Below, piece by piece: positions 27,001-38,659 of a stretch of 64,000 nucleotides of DNA. The position numbers and the translations under genes are program-made. Origin of the DNA: Aspidiotus rigidus (taxonomy: Eukaryota; Arthropoda; Insecta; Hemiptera; Diaspididae); contig JAVHKY010000013.1 of NCBI GenBank assembly GCA_035079385.1, positions 15,684,001 to 15,748,000 of the forward strand, given 5' to 3'. The notes beneath the pieces are model-generated. The model was not told where the DNA came from and made no database searches. It was given only the letters and a program-made list of their open reading frames with translations. Every line of letters starts with the position of its first letter. Position 1 is the stretch's first letter.

Positions 27001-30000
27001 CCCGTTTACGAACCGTTGTCTCCTCACTATTTCCTGAGGTCCGAGTTAATGTATTTTGTAACAAATTTAATGCGATATATTCTGACGTTAATTTTTCTTC
27101 CGTACAGGGTGGTCTCTGACCGTTGGATCGGTTCGGAAACTGAATTGCCGGTTAGTTTCAAACACTTGATCCTACCTGAGAAAAATTTACCGCCTACGGA
27201 ATTGCTCGACTTGCAACCACTTCCGGTGAGTAGAAATCGACGCTCTTGTAGTACTCACTCGAATGATTCCGTGTAAATCGATTACTGTGCTTTTAGATCA
27301 CCGCTTTGAGAAACGCCCAATTTGAAGAGCTTTATAACGATAAATTCCCTCAATTCAACCCTATTCAGACGCAAGTTTTCAATGCCGTTTATAATACAGA
27401 CGATAATGTTTTTATCGGAGCTCCTACAGGCTCGGGTAAATTGATTTGGTATTCTTATAGAGCTTTCGTTTTTTAAGCGGCCGAATAATTACGAGTATTA
27501 ATTCCAGGTAAAACGACTATCGCCGAGTTCGCTATACTGAGGTTGTTCTTGCAGAACAACGAAGGTAGATGCGTTTATTTGGTGCCGAAGGAAGAGCTCG
27601 CTGAAATCGTCTATAAGGATTGGTCGAAAAAGTTCGGCGAAGGATTGAATATTAAAGTTGTAATGTTGAGTGGTGAAACTGGAACCGATCTGAAAGTAAG
27701 TTCGTTAATACTTGATGATGTGGAGTTTGCGATTGTGAGAGAGGGGCGAGCATATTTGAAGAGATGATAAAGAGATGCGTACCAAGGAAGAAAAAGAAAA
27801 AAAGGGTTTAGCTTAAGGTTCAGACTGTAGCTCCAACCTTTTTCAAGTCTCTGAATTTGGTCAAAGTCATTGATGACGTCACAAAGGCTAGACCCATACG
27901 TTTCTAGAGGATGTAACCTTCCTATCTCAAAAGTAGTCTGAATGTAAAAAGTTTTAGCCTAAAATGCTCCTCTGGGCGTAGCTCGTGTTTACCCTCGCTG
28001 GCCTAAGACTCCAGAAAAACCTACTTGGGACTGATTTTGAAGCCAAGCCTCTATCCCAGCAGAAGTATTTCTTTTACTAGTCAGAGCGGCAGTATTGAGG
28101 GCCTCTCCAAAAACTCGGGGCTGAGCCTACTCCTAGGTTTTTTGGCCTGGGATTTCAACATTTTTTCAAGTTCCTCCATTTTAGAGATTCATAGCTCAGT
28201 ATTTTTTCAATTCCCCTCTGTAGAAGATCGGAGTTAAGAGGTCAAGGTCGTTAATGACATCACGAAGTTTGGACGCGGACGTTTTCTGAGAATTCCTTTC
28301 TTCCATTTCCCAATTAGAACAGAGGATAAAAGCCCTCTAGAGTTGAAATATTTGTCCAGTCTCTATTCATGAGAGTGAGTTTGATGCATTGTTCGCGTGA
28401 GTCCGCAAGTCTAGAGCCTATGAGCGAAGCACCATTTAAGCCGCTTTCGAGCTAGTATTGCGCTCGATATTTCAATTTTGGAAAATATTGATTTGTTCCC
28501 TCGAAAAACTTGGAAAAATGCTTACCTTTTCTCTCGTTATTCAGCCGGGGCGATTTTTATTTTCAGTTGTTAGCGAAAAGTCAAATAATTGTGACGACCG
28601 CCGAAAAATGGGACGTTTTATCGCGTCGTTGGAAACAGAGAAAGAACGTTCAGAATGTTCATCTTTTCATCGCTGACGAATTACAAGTAAGCTAAGAAAA
28701 TTTTTCGTCTCTTTGGCTACATCTTCGTTAGTCTAAGTCTAACAATAAATTCTCAACGTTTTGTAGTTGGTCGGTGGCGAAGACGGACCTGTGATGGAGA
28801 TCGTTTGCTCTCGAATGAGGTATATAACGTCGCAGATCGAAAAACCGATTCGTATTATTGGTTTATCGGCATCTCTCGGGGACTCCAAGGACGTGGCTCA
28901 GTGGTTAGGTTGCAACGCGAATGCAACTTTCAATTTCCACCCTAGCGTCAGACCTATTCCAATGGAGTTGCACGTTGTGGTATGACCATTTTTTGTTTTT
29001 CAGAATGTAAATGGAGGGAAGCCCTTCATTGTACCGATTCTCTAGATTTTTGTTGTTTGCTACTAGATTCAATACTAGTGTTGTCCAATAAAAATCCATA
29101 TACGTTTGTTCGTTTCAGGGATTCAATATCACTCATAACGCAACGCGCTTGATCGCAATGACGAAACCCGTGTACAATTCGATCACCAGATACAGTCCGG
29201 AAAATCCTGTGATAGTATTCGTACCTACTAGGAAACAAGCCAAATTAACGGCTATAGATATATTGACGCTGACCTCGGCTGATCGAAAACCGGATAGATT
29301 TCTAAAAGCGACTGAAGACGATATTAAATTATTTGTAAATAGAGTGAGCGATAGGGTAAGTTGGCATTCTTCCTTATCTTGATCAAACCGTGGAAAAAAA
29401 TTATGGAACTTATTTTCCCTTTCTGACAGACTTTGAAAGAGATACTACCTCAAGGAGTGGCGTATTTACACGAAGGCCTGTCCTCCTCGGATCGTGACAT
29501 CATAGAATTATTATTCGATTCGAGAGCCATTCAAGTATTGGTGGTAACCAAGAATCTATGCTGGTCGTTGAGCGTATTTTCCTACCTGGTTATCATCATG
29601 GATACGCAATACTATGACGGAAAAACGCATTCGTGAGTAATAAAGCCGTTTCTGGTCGATTCTCGAATACCTTCGTGTTTATATTTGAAAACTTTTTATC
29701 AAAGATATGAAGATTATCCCATTACCGATGTGCTGCAAATGATCGGTCGTGCCAATCGTCCCCTCGAGGATAACGATTCAAAGTGTGTTTTGATGTGTCA
29801 AACGTCGAAAAAAGATTTCTTTAAGAAATTTTTGAACGAATCTCTTCCTGTGGAGGTGAGTCAAGATTAGGAATTTATTAGCTTTATACCATTTCCAACG
29901 TTCTGAGCAACATCGATTTTCTTCTTACAGAGTCACTTGGATCATCGATTACACGATCATTTTAACGCCGAAATCGTTACTAGAACCATCGAAAATAAAC

Positions 30001-31599
30001 AAGACGCTGTCGATTATCTCACGTGGACATTGCTGTACCGAAGGCTAACCCAAAACCCTAATTATTACAATCTGAAGGGAGTCACGCATCGACATTTGTC
30101 CGACCATTTATCAGATTTAGTAGAAAATACGTTGAACGATTTACAACAATCCAAGGTAAAATTTGAAATAATATTTTATCAAGAAGAAAATATCTGTTGT
30201 TCATTTGAGCGCTTTTCTCTGTAGTGTATCAGCATCGAAGACGAAATCGATTGTCAACCCCTAAACTTAGGAATGATCGCTGCGTATTACTACATCAATT
30301 ACACAACTATAGGTAAGGAAAATGCATCATTTGTCGCATATTCGACTTCGATTTACTCTCTAAAACTCTCGATTTTTGTTCTAGAATTGTTTTCATTGTC
30401 CTTGGACAGCAAAACGAAAACAAGAGGGTTGCTGGAGATCATCAGCTCAGCGGCGGAGTATGAAATTATACCTGTACGTCACAAAGAAGACGAATTATTA
30501 CGCACTCTAGCTCAACGATTACCAAACAAATTATTGTCTAATCAATCGAACATAAAATACAACGATCCCCACATTAAGACGAATTTACTATTGCAAGCTC
30601 ACCTATCTCGAATTCAACTCGGTGCAGAGTTGCAACAAGATACAGAAATGATCCTTAGCAAAGTTTGTACTATGCTACCAAATGATTATAATTATGTCAT
30701 CTTTCGATATTGTAACCATTTTATATTGCAGGCGATTCGTCTAATTCAAGCTTGCGTTGACGTTCTAAGTTCGAACGGTTGGCTGACGCCAGCCATCGCT
30801 GCTATGGAATTCGCTCAGATGGTGACGCAAGCAATGTGGAATAAGGATTCGTATCTGAAACAACTTCCTCACTTCACACCAGACATAATCAAACGGTGTA
30901 CAGAAAAAGTAAGCTACAGAACGAGTACTGAGGTATGAAAACTGGTGGGATTGACTTTCTAAAAATTCTTGAAATTTTTATCCAGGGTATCGAAAATATT
31001 TTCGATATTATGGACATCGAGGACGACGACGATCGTAATAAGTTACTGCAGCTTAACGAAGTTCAAATGCGAGACGTGGCCCAGTTTTGCAATCGCTATC
31101 CGAATATTGAAATGAGTTATGAGATAGTCGATAAAGATCAATTGTATTCCGGAACTCCTGTGAATGTTGTCGTTAATTTAGAGAGAGAAGAAGAAGTGAC
31201 CGGTCCAATTATTGCGCCTTTCTTCCCACTGGTAAGTTCATATCTTCCCGTAAGTATTTAGGAATAGGTATCCTCGAAAAACTAGAAATATTTTCTTGTT
31301 ACAGAAACGAGAAGAGGGTTGGTGGGTCGTGATTGGAGAACCTAAAACCAATTCATTGCTGTCTATTAAAAGATTGACTCTTCAAAAGAAAGCTAAAGTC
31401 AAATTAGATTTTATCGCTCCAAATCCAGGTATATAGTTGATTTGTTTTCACGTTTGAACAAGTTTAAAGAGAAGAGACATTCACGAATTTTAAATTTTCA
31501 GGTCACTATACGTACACCTTATATTTCATGTCGGATTCGTACATGGGATCGGATCAAGAATATCAGTTTAACTTGAACATTTACGAGGATAATAATTGA
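21083..31599 (+). CDS. SNRNP200: U5 snRNP 200-kDa helicase (Brr2)
   Basis: Ski2-like RNA helicase of the U5 snRNP that unwinds U4/U6 during spliceosome activation. I traced 37 exons, all in phase, encoding 2126 residues (human 2136). Exon starts in order: 21083, 21244, 21475, 21712, 21974, 22193, 22514, 22914, 23180, 23416, 23818, 24229, 24482, 24707, 25027, 25331, 25824, 26002, 26177, 26389, 26615, 26817, 27108, 27297, 27508, 28567, 28767, 29119, 29430, 29705, 29931, 30225, 30385, 30732, 30986, 31305 and 31502. The N-terminal cassette has GAGKTN (about 496-501), DEIH (605-608), SATLP and GRAGRP (844-849). The C-terminal cassette has GSGKT (1343-1347), DELQ (1444-1447) in place of the usual DExH, SASL and GRANRP (1679-1684), followed by a Sec63/FN3 end. 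The second cassette is known to be a non-unwinding regulatory module. Introns are short except intron 25 (871 nt). Confidence 0.97.
27696..28566. repeat. SNRNP200 intron 25, repeat-derived sequence
   Basis: This intron is about ten times longer than most others in the gene. It contains two related stretches, 'ggtcaaagtcattgatgacgtcacaaagg' (about 27858) and 'ggtcaaggtcgttaatgacatcacgaag' (about 28241), roughly 380 nt apart. They look like old dispersed repeats. Donor 'aaagtaagt' and acceptor 'ttattttcag' remain good. Confidence 0.5.
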
Positions 31600-31811
31600 G
31601 GTGAACCAGATGGAAGATCTTGAACCAATCTTCTCCTTTGCGAATCGTCTTTCAAGGATCGTAATTGGATTTCGATCACGTCGAAAAGATTGCCACGTTT
31701 TGGAGGCTCCAAGTGTGAGAGTGCGTTTACGTACCATATTCCTATCTTTTTTTTAGTGTATGTTGGAATTTGTAGTTCGTTTTTATTTCGTGTATTTATT
31801 TTTGTATGAAT

Positions 31812-31817
31812 AATAAA
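31812..31817 (+). terminator. Polyadenylation signal AATAAA of SNRNP200
   Basis: Hexamer about 215 nt after the SNRNP200 stop, at a usual 3'-UTR distance. Confidence 0.65.
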
Positions 31818-32326
31818 CGTACGGATTTCTTTCAAAAAACTTCGAATTTTTTTGAAAATCAATTTACTCTGAAGGGTAGAAAGCTCGCAAATTTTCTATC
31901 GCAACTTTATCACTCAGAACATAGAATTTTACTTCTCATCTCTTCCGTCTTCTTCATTGCACGAAATCATACCAGTAGTGAGTCTCGCTGTGACGTTGCA
32001 TTCATGATTTAGGAAGAATAAATTCCTTCAAGTTCATGTAGGGTTCAGAAATCAGAATGATTATTTTGAATAATACTGTGCAGGCGTCATGTTATGTTTC
32101 CAGTAAATTGACTAACCCGGAAATTTGGATAGAATGAATAGGTAATGTACCGATATGAATCAAATACATACGTGCAGATACCTGCTACCTACGAGTTATT
32201 CAGATAACTTGTATTCATGAAGTGTTCCAAGAAAAAATATCTTTGTTTTAAAGTTATAGTATCGCAGAATGAAGAGTTGAAAGCAGAAAAATTAAATAAC
32301 TTATTTGATAGGACGCTTTTTATAAA
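31818..32326. other. Intergenic, nothing recognised
   Basis: AT-rich sequence after the SNRNP200 3' UTR with no coding signal. Confidence 0.4.
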
Positions 32327-32504
32327 TTAAAATTGACTTACTAGAAGGCACTGACGTCCAATTATTTTATTACACACAATTAACACAGACATTTCGACGA
32401 CACCGTCGTCTTCATCGGGGTGAAACAATACTACAAAGAATAAAGATCTACTTAATACTAATAAAATAATTGGACGTCGGTGCCTTCAAGTAAATCAATT
32501 TTAA
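32327..32504. repeat. 178-bp foldback with 46-nt arms
   Basis: Arms 32327-32372 and 32459-32504 are inverted copies of 46 nt with about four mismatches; both contain 'gacgtccaattattttatta' in opposite orientation. The loop holds, on the minus strand, 'cgatgaagacgac' - short loop - 'gtcgtcgaaatgtc', a six-base-pair stem bordered by CGATGA and GAAA. That arrangement resembles a hammerhead-ribozyme core and tails of Penelope-like or related elements. Transcribed RNA would fold into a long hairpin. Confidence 0.7.
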
Positions 32505-32937
32505 GTTGAAAGCAGTTTCTAAAGCTCCTCTGCACTTCTTATTCATTTTATTTTCGTATCTTCTTCGAAATTCAAACAGTGATGATAACTGAATTCCACT
32601 CTTTCAGATTGGGGATTAACGTGTCTTGTATAGAGTAGTTGTAGTACAGTCTCATGATGTGAAATACTTCTAGATCAATAGAATTTTCGGGCCATCAACT
32701 CTTTGCCAATCAAATATCTATGCCATAATGATGACGCGATCTTTATATTCTCCATGACTTTTGCAGATTAAGGTTTCCTTTCTACCAAGTGATGTTAATT
32801 AATGGAAATTTTAATTTTACGAGAGGTAAATTAATGAATTTTGACAACGGTCGTTGTGTCAAAATAATATCAGTTTGCAGACCACCCAGCTACTCAGCTT
32901 GGCTTTGAATCAGTCGTTCGGTTCTTTGTTTATACAC

Positions 32938-33066
32938 TCTGTTCCACAAGAGTTTGGTATTATAAACGATAGGCAACCCACGTCACTCACGCTTATTTTA
33001 CGTTACGGAATGCGAATGGAATGCGGGTTCCCCGTGATTTATAATACCAAACTCTCGTGGAACAGA
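32938..33066. repeat. 129-bp foldback with 29-nt arms
   Basis: 'tctgttccacaagagtttgg' with 'tattataaa' at 32938-32966 is repeated inverted at 33038-33066 with one mismatch. The small size and strong symmetry fit a MITE-like element about 250 bp upstream of the ATP5F1E start codon. No flanking duplication was found. Confidence 0.7.
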
Positions 33067-33310
33067 CTGTAGGCACTAATCGTTCTTATCTATCCAACTC
33101 GTTGGTATGAAAGCCAATAAACTTTTTTTATCAGTTTCTGGGTTAGAGTTTTGATCTTTCCTCCTTGAATGTTGAATCGGAAAATTTCGGATATTTTACA
33201 ATTGATCGCTCATATTTCCAACTTTATTGCAAATTCATTCACTGTACCCACTGAAGAGGTAATTTGGTGATCCTTTCATTCATTTAAATATAAAAGTATC
33301 AATTATCATC

Positions 33311-33701
33311 ATGAGTTTCTGGAGAGCTGCCGGATTAAAGTGAGTAAATTCATTACTCCCGACACATCCTATCTCACCGTATCCTTTAATCACCTTTCTT
33401 ATCGTTTTCTAATTACAGTTATATTCAATTTTCCAACATCGCTGCCAAAATGGTCCGACGTTCCTTAAAGCCAGAATTCAAAGTCGAAGCCGCTAAACGA
33501 GATGATTCGTCAGTTAAATTTACTCCTTGGAAAGACGGTAAACCGATAAGTAAGTATCCTTTACTCTCCCAATAAATGCTAGAAACTCTTGTAAATGAAC
33601 CTCATTTAGAGCAAACAGTTTTATGATATTGTTGAATCAGTATCATATGTATTATTCTGATTTTCTGTATAACGTCTCTTCTTGCAGCTAAGGAGAGTTG
33701 A
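33311..33701 (+). CDS. ATP5F1E: ATP synthase epsilon subunit, mitochondrial
   Basis: Small subunit of the F1 central stalk of mitochondrial ATP synthase (stunted in Drosophila). Exons 33311-33339, 33419-33549 and 33688-33701 join in phase to 57 residues. The start 'MSFWRAAGLNYIQFSNIAAK', then 'RRSLKPEF' and 'KFTPWKDGKP', matches the insect form, which is slightly longer than the 51-residue human protein. Only four codons and the stop lie in exon 3. Eleven nucleotides after the stop comes a donor-like 'aatgtaagt', and a strong acceptor 'ttgttttcag' lies at 34056-34065, so the transcript may carry an intron in its 3' UTR. Too short to appear as an unspliced frame. Confidence 0.93.
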
Positions 33702-34440
33702 GCATCCTGCAGAATGTAAGTTTTCATAGCGATTCGAGTTCACAATTATTGTTGAGCAATGTGTTTGCCTAACGTTATGCGTTTTTTTCTGTAACATTTT
33801 TCGCTAAAACAACGTGGTTAATGTTTGAAGTGAATGTAGTCATCATTCGTTCTGAAAGTGTTTTATGCTCGACATTTATGGAAATCAAAAGATTTCTGAT
33901 TTATGCTTGAGATTTTCTGCGTGCAGAGTGGTAGAATTGAGAATGCCTTATAACATAATTTCCCTAGCTTCTATTGCGTGTTTTTCTCACTAGTTAAATA
34001 TAACTCAATTTATTACAAGTGATTTTCCAATTTTAATTTATGTTTCTCTTCTTTCATTGTTTTCAGAGGCTGAAAAATGATGCGATCACGGTATAATAAT
34101 GTAGATTAATTCGCTGTATGTATTTCTAATCGTTAAATTTATTTATTCGTAATAGAAGATCGAATCCTTTGAAAATGTGTCCACTTTTCTTATCGTCGAA
34201 TCGAAAAACTCAATAATCGGGTCAGTTAACGATTTAATGTGAAAAATTATGTGGGTTAAAAAAATAATATCAAAGCCGTCACACGGCGGTACAAATTTGA
34301 TCCTGAACAGATCACGAAACAAGTTTTGTTCGCATTTCAAAATAATAAAACAATCTCTACTATACTAATTTTATACAATATCCATCACCCGTTACAGAAA
34401 GTTTTTGATTTCTATAAAATAACGATCAGTCTCACAAGAT
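33702..34440. other. Convergent 3' region of ATP5F1E (+) and MVD (-)
   Basis: Contains the likely 3'-UTR intron of ATP5F1E (33715-34065). On the minus strand overlapping AATAAA hexamers (plus strand TTTATTTATT, 34138-34147) lie about 300 nt after the MVD stop and could be its polyadenylation signal. Confidence 0.5.
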
Positions 34441-36841
34441 TTATACTCTAGTGCCGAAACAACGAGGGAGACCCACATTGTCGAGCAAAGCATTAGTTTC
34501 ATCGAGTAATGCAGGACCTTTGCCAACTTCTGTACAAATGATATACTTCAACAAATTCGATTCCATCGATATACCGACGTCGACGACGTCCTGTAACAAT
34601 TCATACGAATTTATGATGATAGGTTCATCCAATAAAGATTCCTTCGCTTAGTTTTTGCGTACCTGGTCAGAAAAGTCTATTGGGATACCCTTGAAATATT
34701 CCATAGCTCGGAGATTTGTTGGAAATGCTTTATTAATGGATGCCAAGACAGCTTTGACGTCTTTTTGTAGTAAAAATAAACAAGCATTTGGACCAGCGTC
34801 GTAACTGTAGGCGACCTAAGCGGATATACAACAGATGTTAATAAAACGAGATATTTTTCTCCAAATATTCCTGAAATTTGTATTTACTTTATATCCTCCC
34901 GCAGTGGCGTTATATTGATGAACAAATGAAGAAATGGCATGCGAAGTGTCATTCATATAGACCGCCGGAGGAAATGTGTCCATGCATATGGCATGGAATT
35001 GATTACTATCTCGCATCGTTATTTCAGCAAACAAATCGAAATTCTTAAGTTTTATTGCCTGTAACACAAGAGATCCACCTGCATATCAATTAACTTTCGC
35101 AATTTTTGATATTTTCTCACGAAACTGTATGATTCAAAAATATTATTTTGAAGATTCCAAACGAAATTTTCTTGACCTCATTAGGGAGGAGAGGGGTCGA
35201 CTCAGATTTCTAGCTGAGCTATAGAACGTGAGCAAAATGGACTCTCACTCCCAACACTCTAAAAAGGTTCATCATTCGTATCAGGGGTTTTCATTTCACT
35301 GTTTCTGAATTCGGAAACTCATCTCGTAAGTACTCACCTCGATCATTTTCTGCGCGTGGATTTTAGCGGATTCGTTAGCTCTGTACTTCAGAAATGAACT
35401 TGTTTCCACAGCGCGTTGTTGCGCGACCGTACTACTCGTTTTTTTCTGCTTGTCATTGACCTGCAAAAAATAACGCGTAGTGAATTTAGTAAATCATCTC
35501 CCGGAGAGTATCGCACCTAGTACTCATACTTACTACCAAAATGATGATTTTCAATTCTGGCCAATGGTCAGAACCAGCTAACTGAACCGCTGAGGAGTCG
35601 CTACCGTCCGATTTTGAACCAGCGTGCCACTGAACAAATCCTCCATATACACTTCGACAAGCACTTCCAGACCCCTGTCTAGCGATGGCTGAAATGTCGC
35701 CTTTAACTTGATAAATTCTCCCCAAAGCGAATACTACGAAAATTGGAATCAACTTAAATGCTTTGCTGGGAGATAAAACAACAAGGATGGAAAAAAAAAA
35801 AGAAAAATACCTAAACACGCGTAACCGGCTGCGGACGAAGCTAGTCCGGCCGCTGTAGGGAAATTATTTTCCGAACATATATGTACTTTCCATTCCAACT
35901 TTTCTTCAGAAATGGTCGCCATTTTTTTTACTGAAAGAAAGAAATCATAACTATAGAATAGCGGGCAAAGTTCTCACGCTAGTCTTTTTTCACACCAATA
36001 AGCATAGAAACGATGCGTTTAGCATACTTACTATTGACTAAACAGTTTTGCAAGCGAGGGTTGGAAATTGGTTCTTCTCTAAAAGAAATTTCGAGAAATA
36101 AGTAACTACACAATCTCAGTTTTCATGAAAGTTTATAATAAAAGTCTAGGCGAGCTTCATAATTTTGCGCTTAGAATTTTGAAATAAATAGGTCTACTTA
36201 GCAGCTTACTTTCCATTCAGCCATATTTTATCCTCGAGAAAATCGGGACTAATAGCAACGGTCGTTCTAGCGCTCATCTATAATCAAATTCATACACAAT
36301 CAAGTCCAATTATTGTCCCTTTCGAGAACATACAAACGTAGTAAGAAGATATGTAATGGATCTATAAAAGCAGCAACTGAATGACTGAACAACGTTATCC
36401 TGGAATGAGAAACCACTTATTTGGAAAGTTATATAAGGAGAGTAATCGTGAGGAAAATTCTTCACATCAATACTTGAAAACAATTAGCGGTGCTTCGACG
36501 AATTAAATATGTAAATACATTTTAAGCAATTCGTTTGCGAATGGGGCTATGTTCGTTTTGGTTTCAAATTACTATATTACCAAAATAAAATTGAAAGCTT
36601 ACTGACTTACATGATCAGATGACAGAGTTACACTGATAGAATCATTTAGCGGTAAGATCAATCGTTCATCTCTCTTTCCCCCTACAAAAAGAAATAAACA
36701 AAAATGTATTAGAGATCTATAGGCGAAGATTATTTTTCAACAACGAATAACAGAAAACGGTTAACGATATTATCACTTACAGTACTTTATAGTAGCTATA
36801 TTGACCGGAGCTTCTGCAGTTATCGAGATGATATTATCCAT
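34441..36841 (-). CDS. MVD: Mevalonate diphosphate decarboxylase
   Basis: ATP-dependent enzyme converting mevalonate diphosphate to isopentenyl diphosphate, the last step of the mevalonate pathway (in insects feeding juvenile hormone and other isoprenoids). Ten minus-strand exons join in phase: 36781-36841, 36611-36681, 36210-36277, 36032-36078, 35811-35930, 35534-35733, 35338-35460, 34888-35058, 34663-34815 and 34441-34590, giving 387 residues (human 400). GHMP-family landmarks are '[16 protein letters not shown]', '[19 protein letters not shown]', '[18 protein letters not shown]', '[17 protein letters not shown]', '[10 protein letters not shown]' with the catalytic Asp near residue 293, and C-terminal '[16 protein letters not shown]'. 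The last intron is 72 nt; reading through it would meet a TAA, so splicing is needed. Confidence 0.95.
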
Positions 36842-37465
36842 ACTCTTTGCTGAATCGAGAGAATTAGTTTTCCCACACGAAGAATTCTTAAAATAAAAAT
36901 ACCGAGCGCGGTGTTACGGTAAAATTTTTATTCAAAGTTTAAAAGTAGAGCGATTTTGACTTACGAGTTACTCAGTCACTACAGTATTGTCCGCTTCGTT
37001 TTAGCGTGGTACTTCTCGGTAAATTCGTTCGAATACCATTCTATTCACGGAACCGCTAAGTTTGGAAGCAATTTGCATATTATCAACGTGAGGACAAATA
37101 AATCTGATAGTAAACACCGCCGAACCGCGGCACTCATTTTGTCAGAGCCAGAATGCACACGTGAATACTTGTAATAGCTGTTGTAACACAGACTAAATGT
37201 TGTAATGAGATTTGCCATTCGGACTTGACAGCGAAAGAGCCGCTGCAGGTGGCAATTTATGGAAGCTTTGCCCATGAAGGTGATACTGACTGTGATATTG
37301 ACTTTCTTTTTCTTACCTATGGAGAAAACGAAATTTTTGAACTCATGAGAAATTCAAGATCATGATACTATCGAGCCAAAAATCATTAAGATGTCCTCTG
37401 GTAACTTTTAGCTACAAGGCACAACAATCCTGAAGCTTTTTCAGAATCTTATTATAGATGTTGAG
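36842..37465. other. Upstream region of MVD
   Basis: Expected to hold the MVD promoter and 5' UTR. I see no coding domain and no clear core-promoter motif. Confidence 0.4.
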
Positions 37466-37677
37466 TACCCGTTGAACATTGCTCAAGGCGTGAGGTGGCG
37501 GTGACAGTAGCGTGTACACCTTGAAGTGTATACCACATTACACCCTATTGTAACGCTGTGGTGTGTTGGTGGTGTGTTGCGGTGCACTGATCTATGATTT
37601 GGTAATATAGCCCTTCTTTCGAATCTACCACTGTAAGTACCCTAGCTATATAACTATTAAACCTAACGCGCTACGCT

Positions 37678-37682
37678 CAATG
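37678..37682. other. 5-bp target duplication of the copia element (left copy)
   Basis: CAATG directly precedes the left LTR and is repeated at 43797-43801 directly after the right LTR. Five base pairs is the usual Ty1/copia duplication. Confidence 0.93.
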
Positions 37683-37945
37683 TGTTGGAAATATCGATGT
37701 TTATAGCAGAGAAAATTCGGTAGAAGATAAATAACAAGACGAATCATTCGTAGAGATCGGATATATTGAAAGTGAAAAGAAGCAAAACAGAACAGCAGAT
37801 CTCATATACATCGCTTCGTGTTACGAGCGGATTATTGCCAGTGCTGCCATACATCTGTATCTAGAATTTCTCATGATACAGGATATCATTTACGCTACGT
37901 TAGAAAGAGAGAGAAGAGTGAGATGGAGGCAGCATTATTTCTTCA
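37683..37945 (-). repeat. 3' LTR of the copia element
   Basis: 263 bp, apparently identical to 43534-43796. On the minus strand it starts TGAAGAAATAATGC and ends CCAACA. Confidence 0.95.
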
Positions 37946-37955
37946 CTCCCCCTCA
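37946..37955 (-). other. Polypurine tract of the copia element
   Basis: Minus strand reads 'ttgagggggag' immediately before the 3' LTR, the expected plus-strand primer for reverse transcription. Confidence 0.85.
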
Positions 37956-38659
37956 ATATTTGATCGTAACAACTAACAAGTACGAAAACTAGAATTGTAC
38001 AAAAGGATAAACTAAAATAAAATAGACTTATTTTTTTTATTTTTATTTTTACGAGCACTAGAGCTTCACGAGGGCTATTGGCTCGGCGTTACAAAAGTTA
38101 TGAATATTATAAATAACACTTGAGAAAGGGAGGTTTTAAGGAAGTTGGTAGAGTAACGGAAAGTGAGGAAGGATAAGAGGATGGAATATAATGTCGAGTG
38201 TAACTGCTTCAGGTAATGGTGTGTAAAAGTTTACATTGTGTGTATGTAGAAGGTTGTAGAGGTATAGTCGATGTATGTGTTCAGATGTGAGCGTAAATGA
38301 AAAGTAAATAATGATATAATATGTTTTAAAATGGGTTGGTCTCGATCCAGATTGACGATTTCATCCGTGACCAAGATAAAACCAGCGGGTGGCCATTCGT
38401 TGTTGGTTCCGCGGCCGATTCCAGAGTCCAGTCCCAGTACACGACAAGTGCCAAGCAAACGCTGTTCCTATTCTAAATATAAAAAAAAAACATACCTAAT
38501 CCTTCTTTTTTTTTTTTTTTATAATGTCGCAGAGGGTTTATACATCCTGCTGCATCGCTATCGGTTCCAAAAATTCTGAAAAAGAGAAAACATGTGTAAG
38601 AAATAACTTCTTTCCTTTCTTTTTATTTTGTATAAAATAGTCCGGGTGACACCAGACTT
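37956..38659. other. Copia 3' region of unknown content
   Basis: About 700 bp between the RNase H stop and the polypurine tract, unusually long for copia. It contains a poly-T run (about 38506-38520) and a T-rich tract near 38031. No recognisable open frame was found; the minus frame at 38231-38458 matches nothing I know. It may be captured sequence or a small internal insertion. Confidence 0.4.

Noticed and set aside
34591..34662. MVD as a pseudogene because of an in-frame TAA
   Set aside because: A CAG/GTACGC donor and TTACAG acceptor remove the stop as a 72-nt intron and keep the conserved C-terminus.
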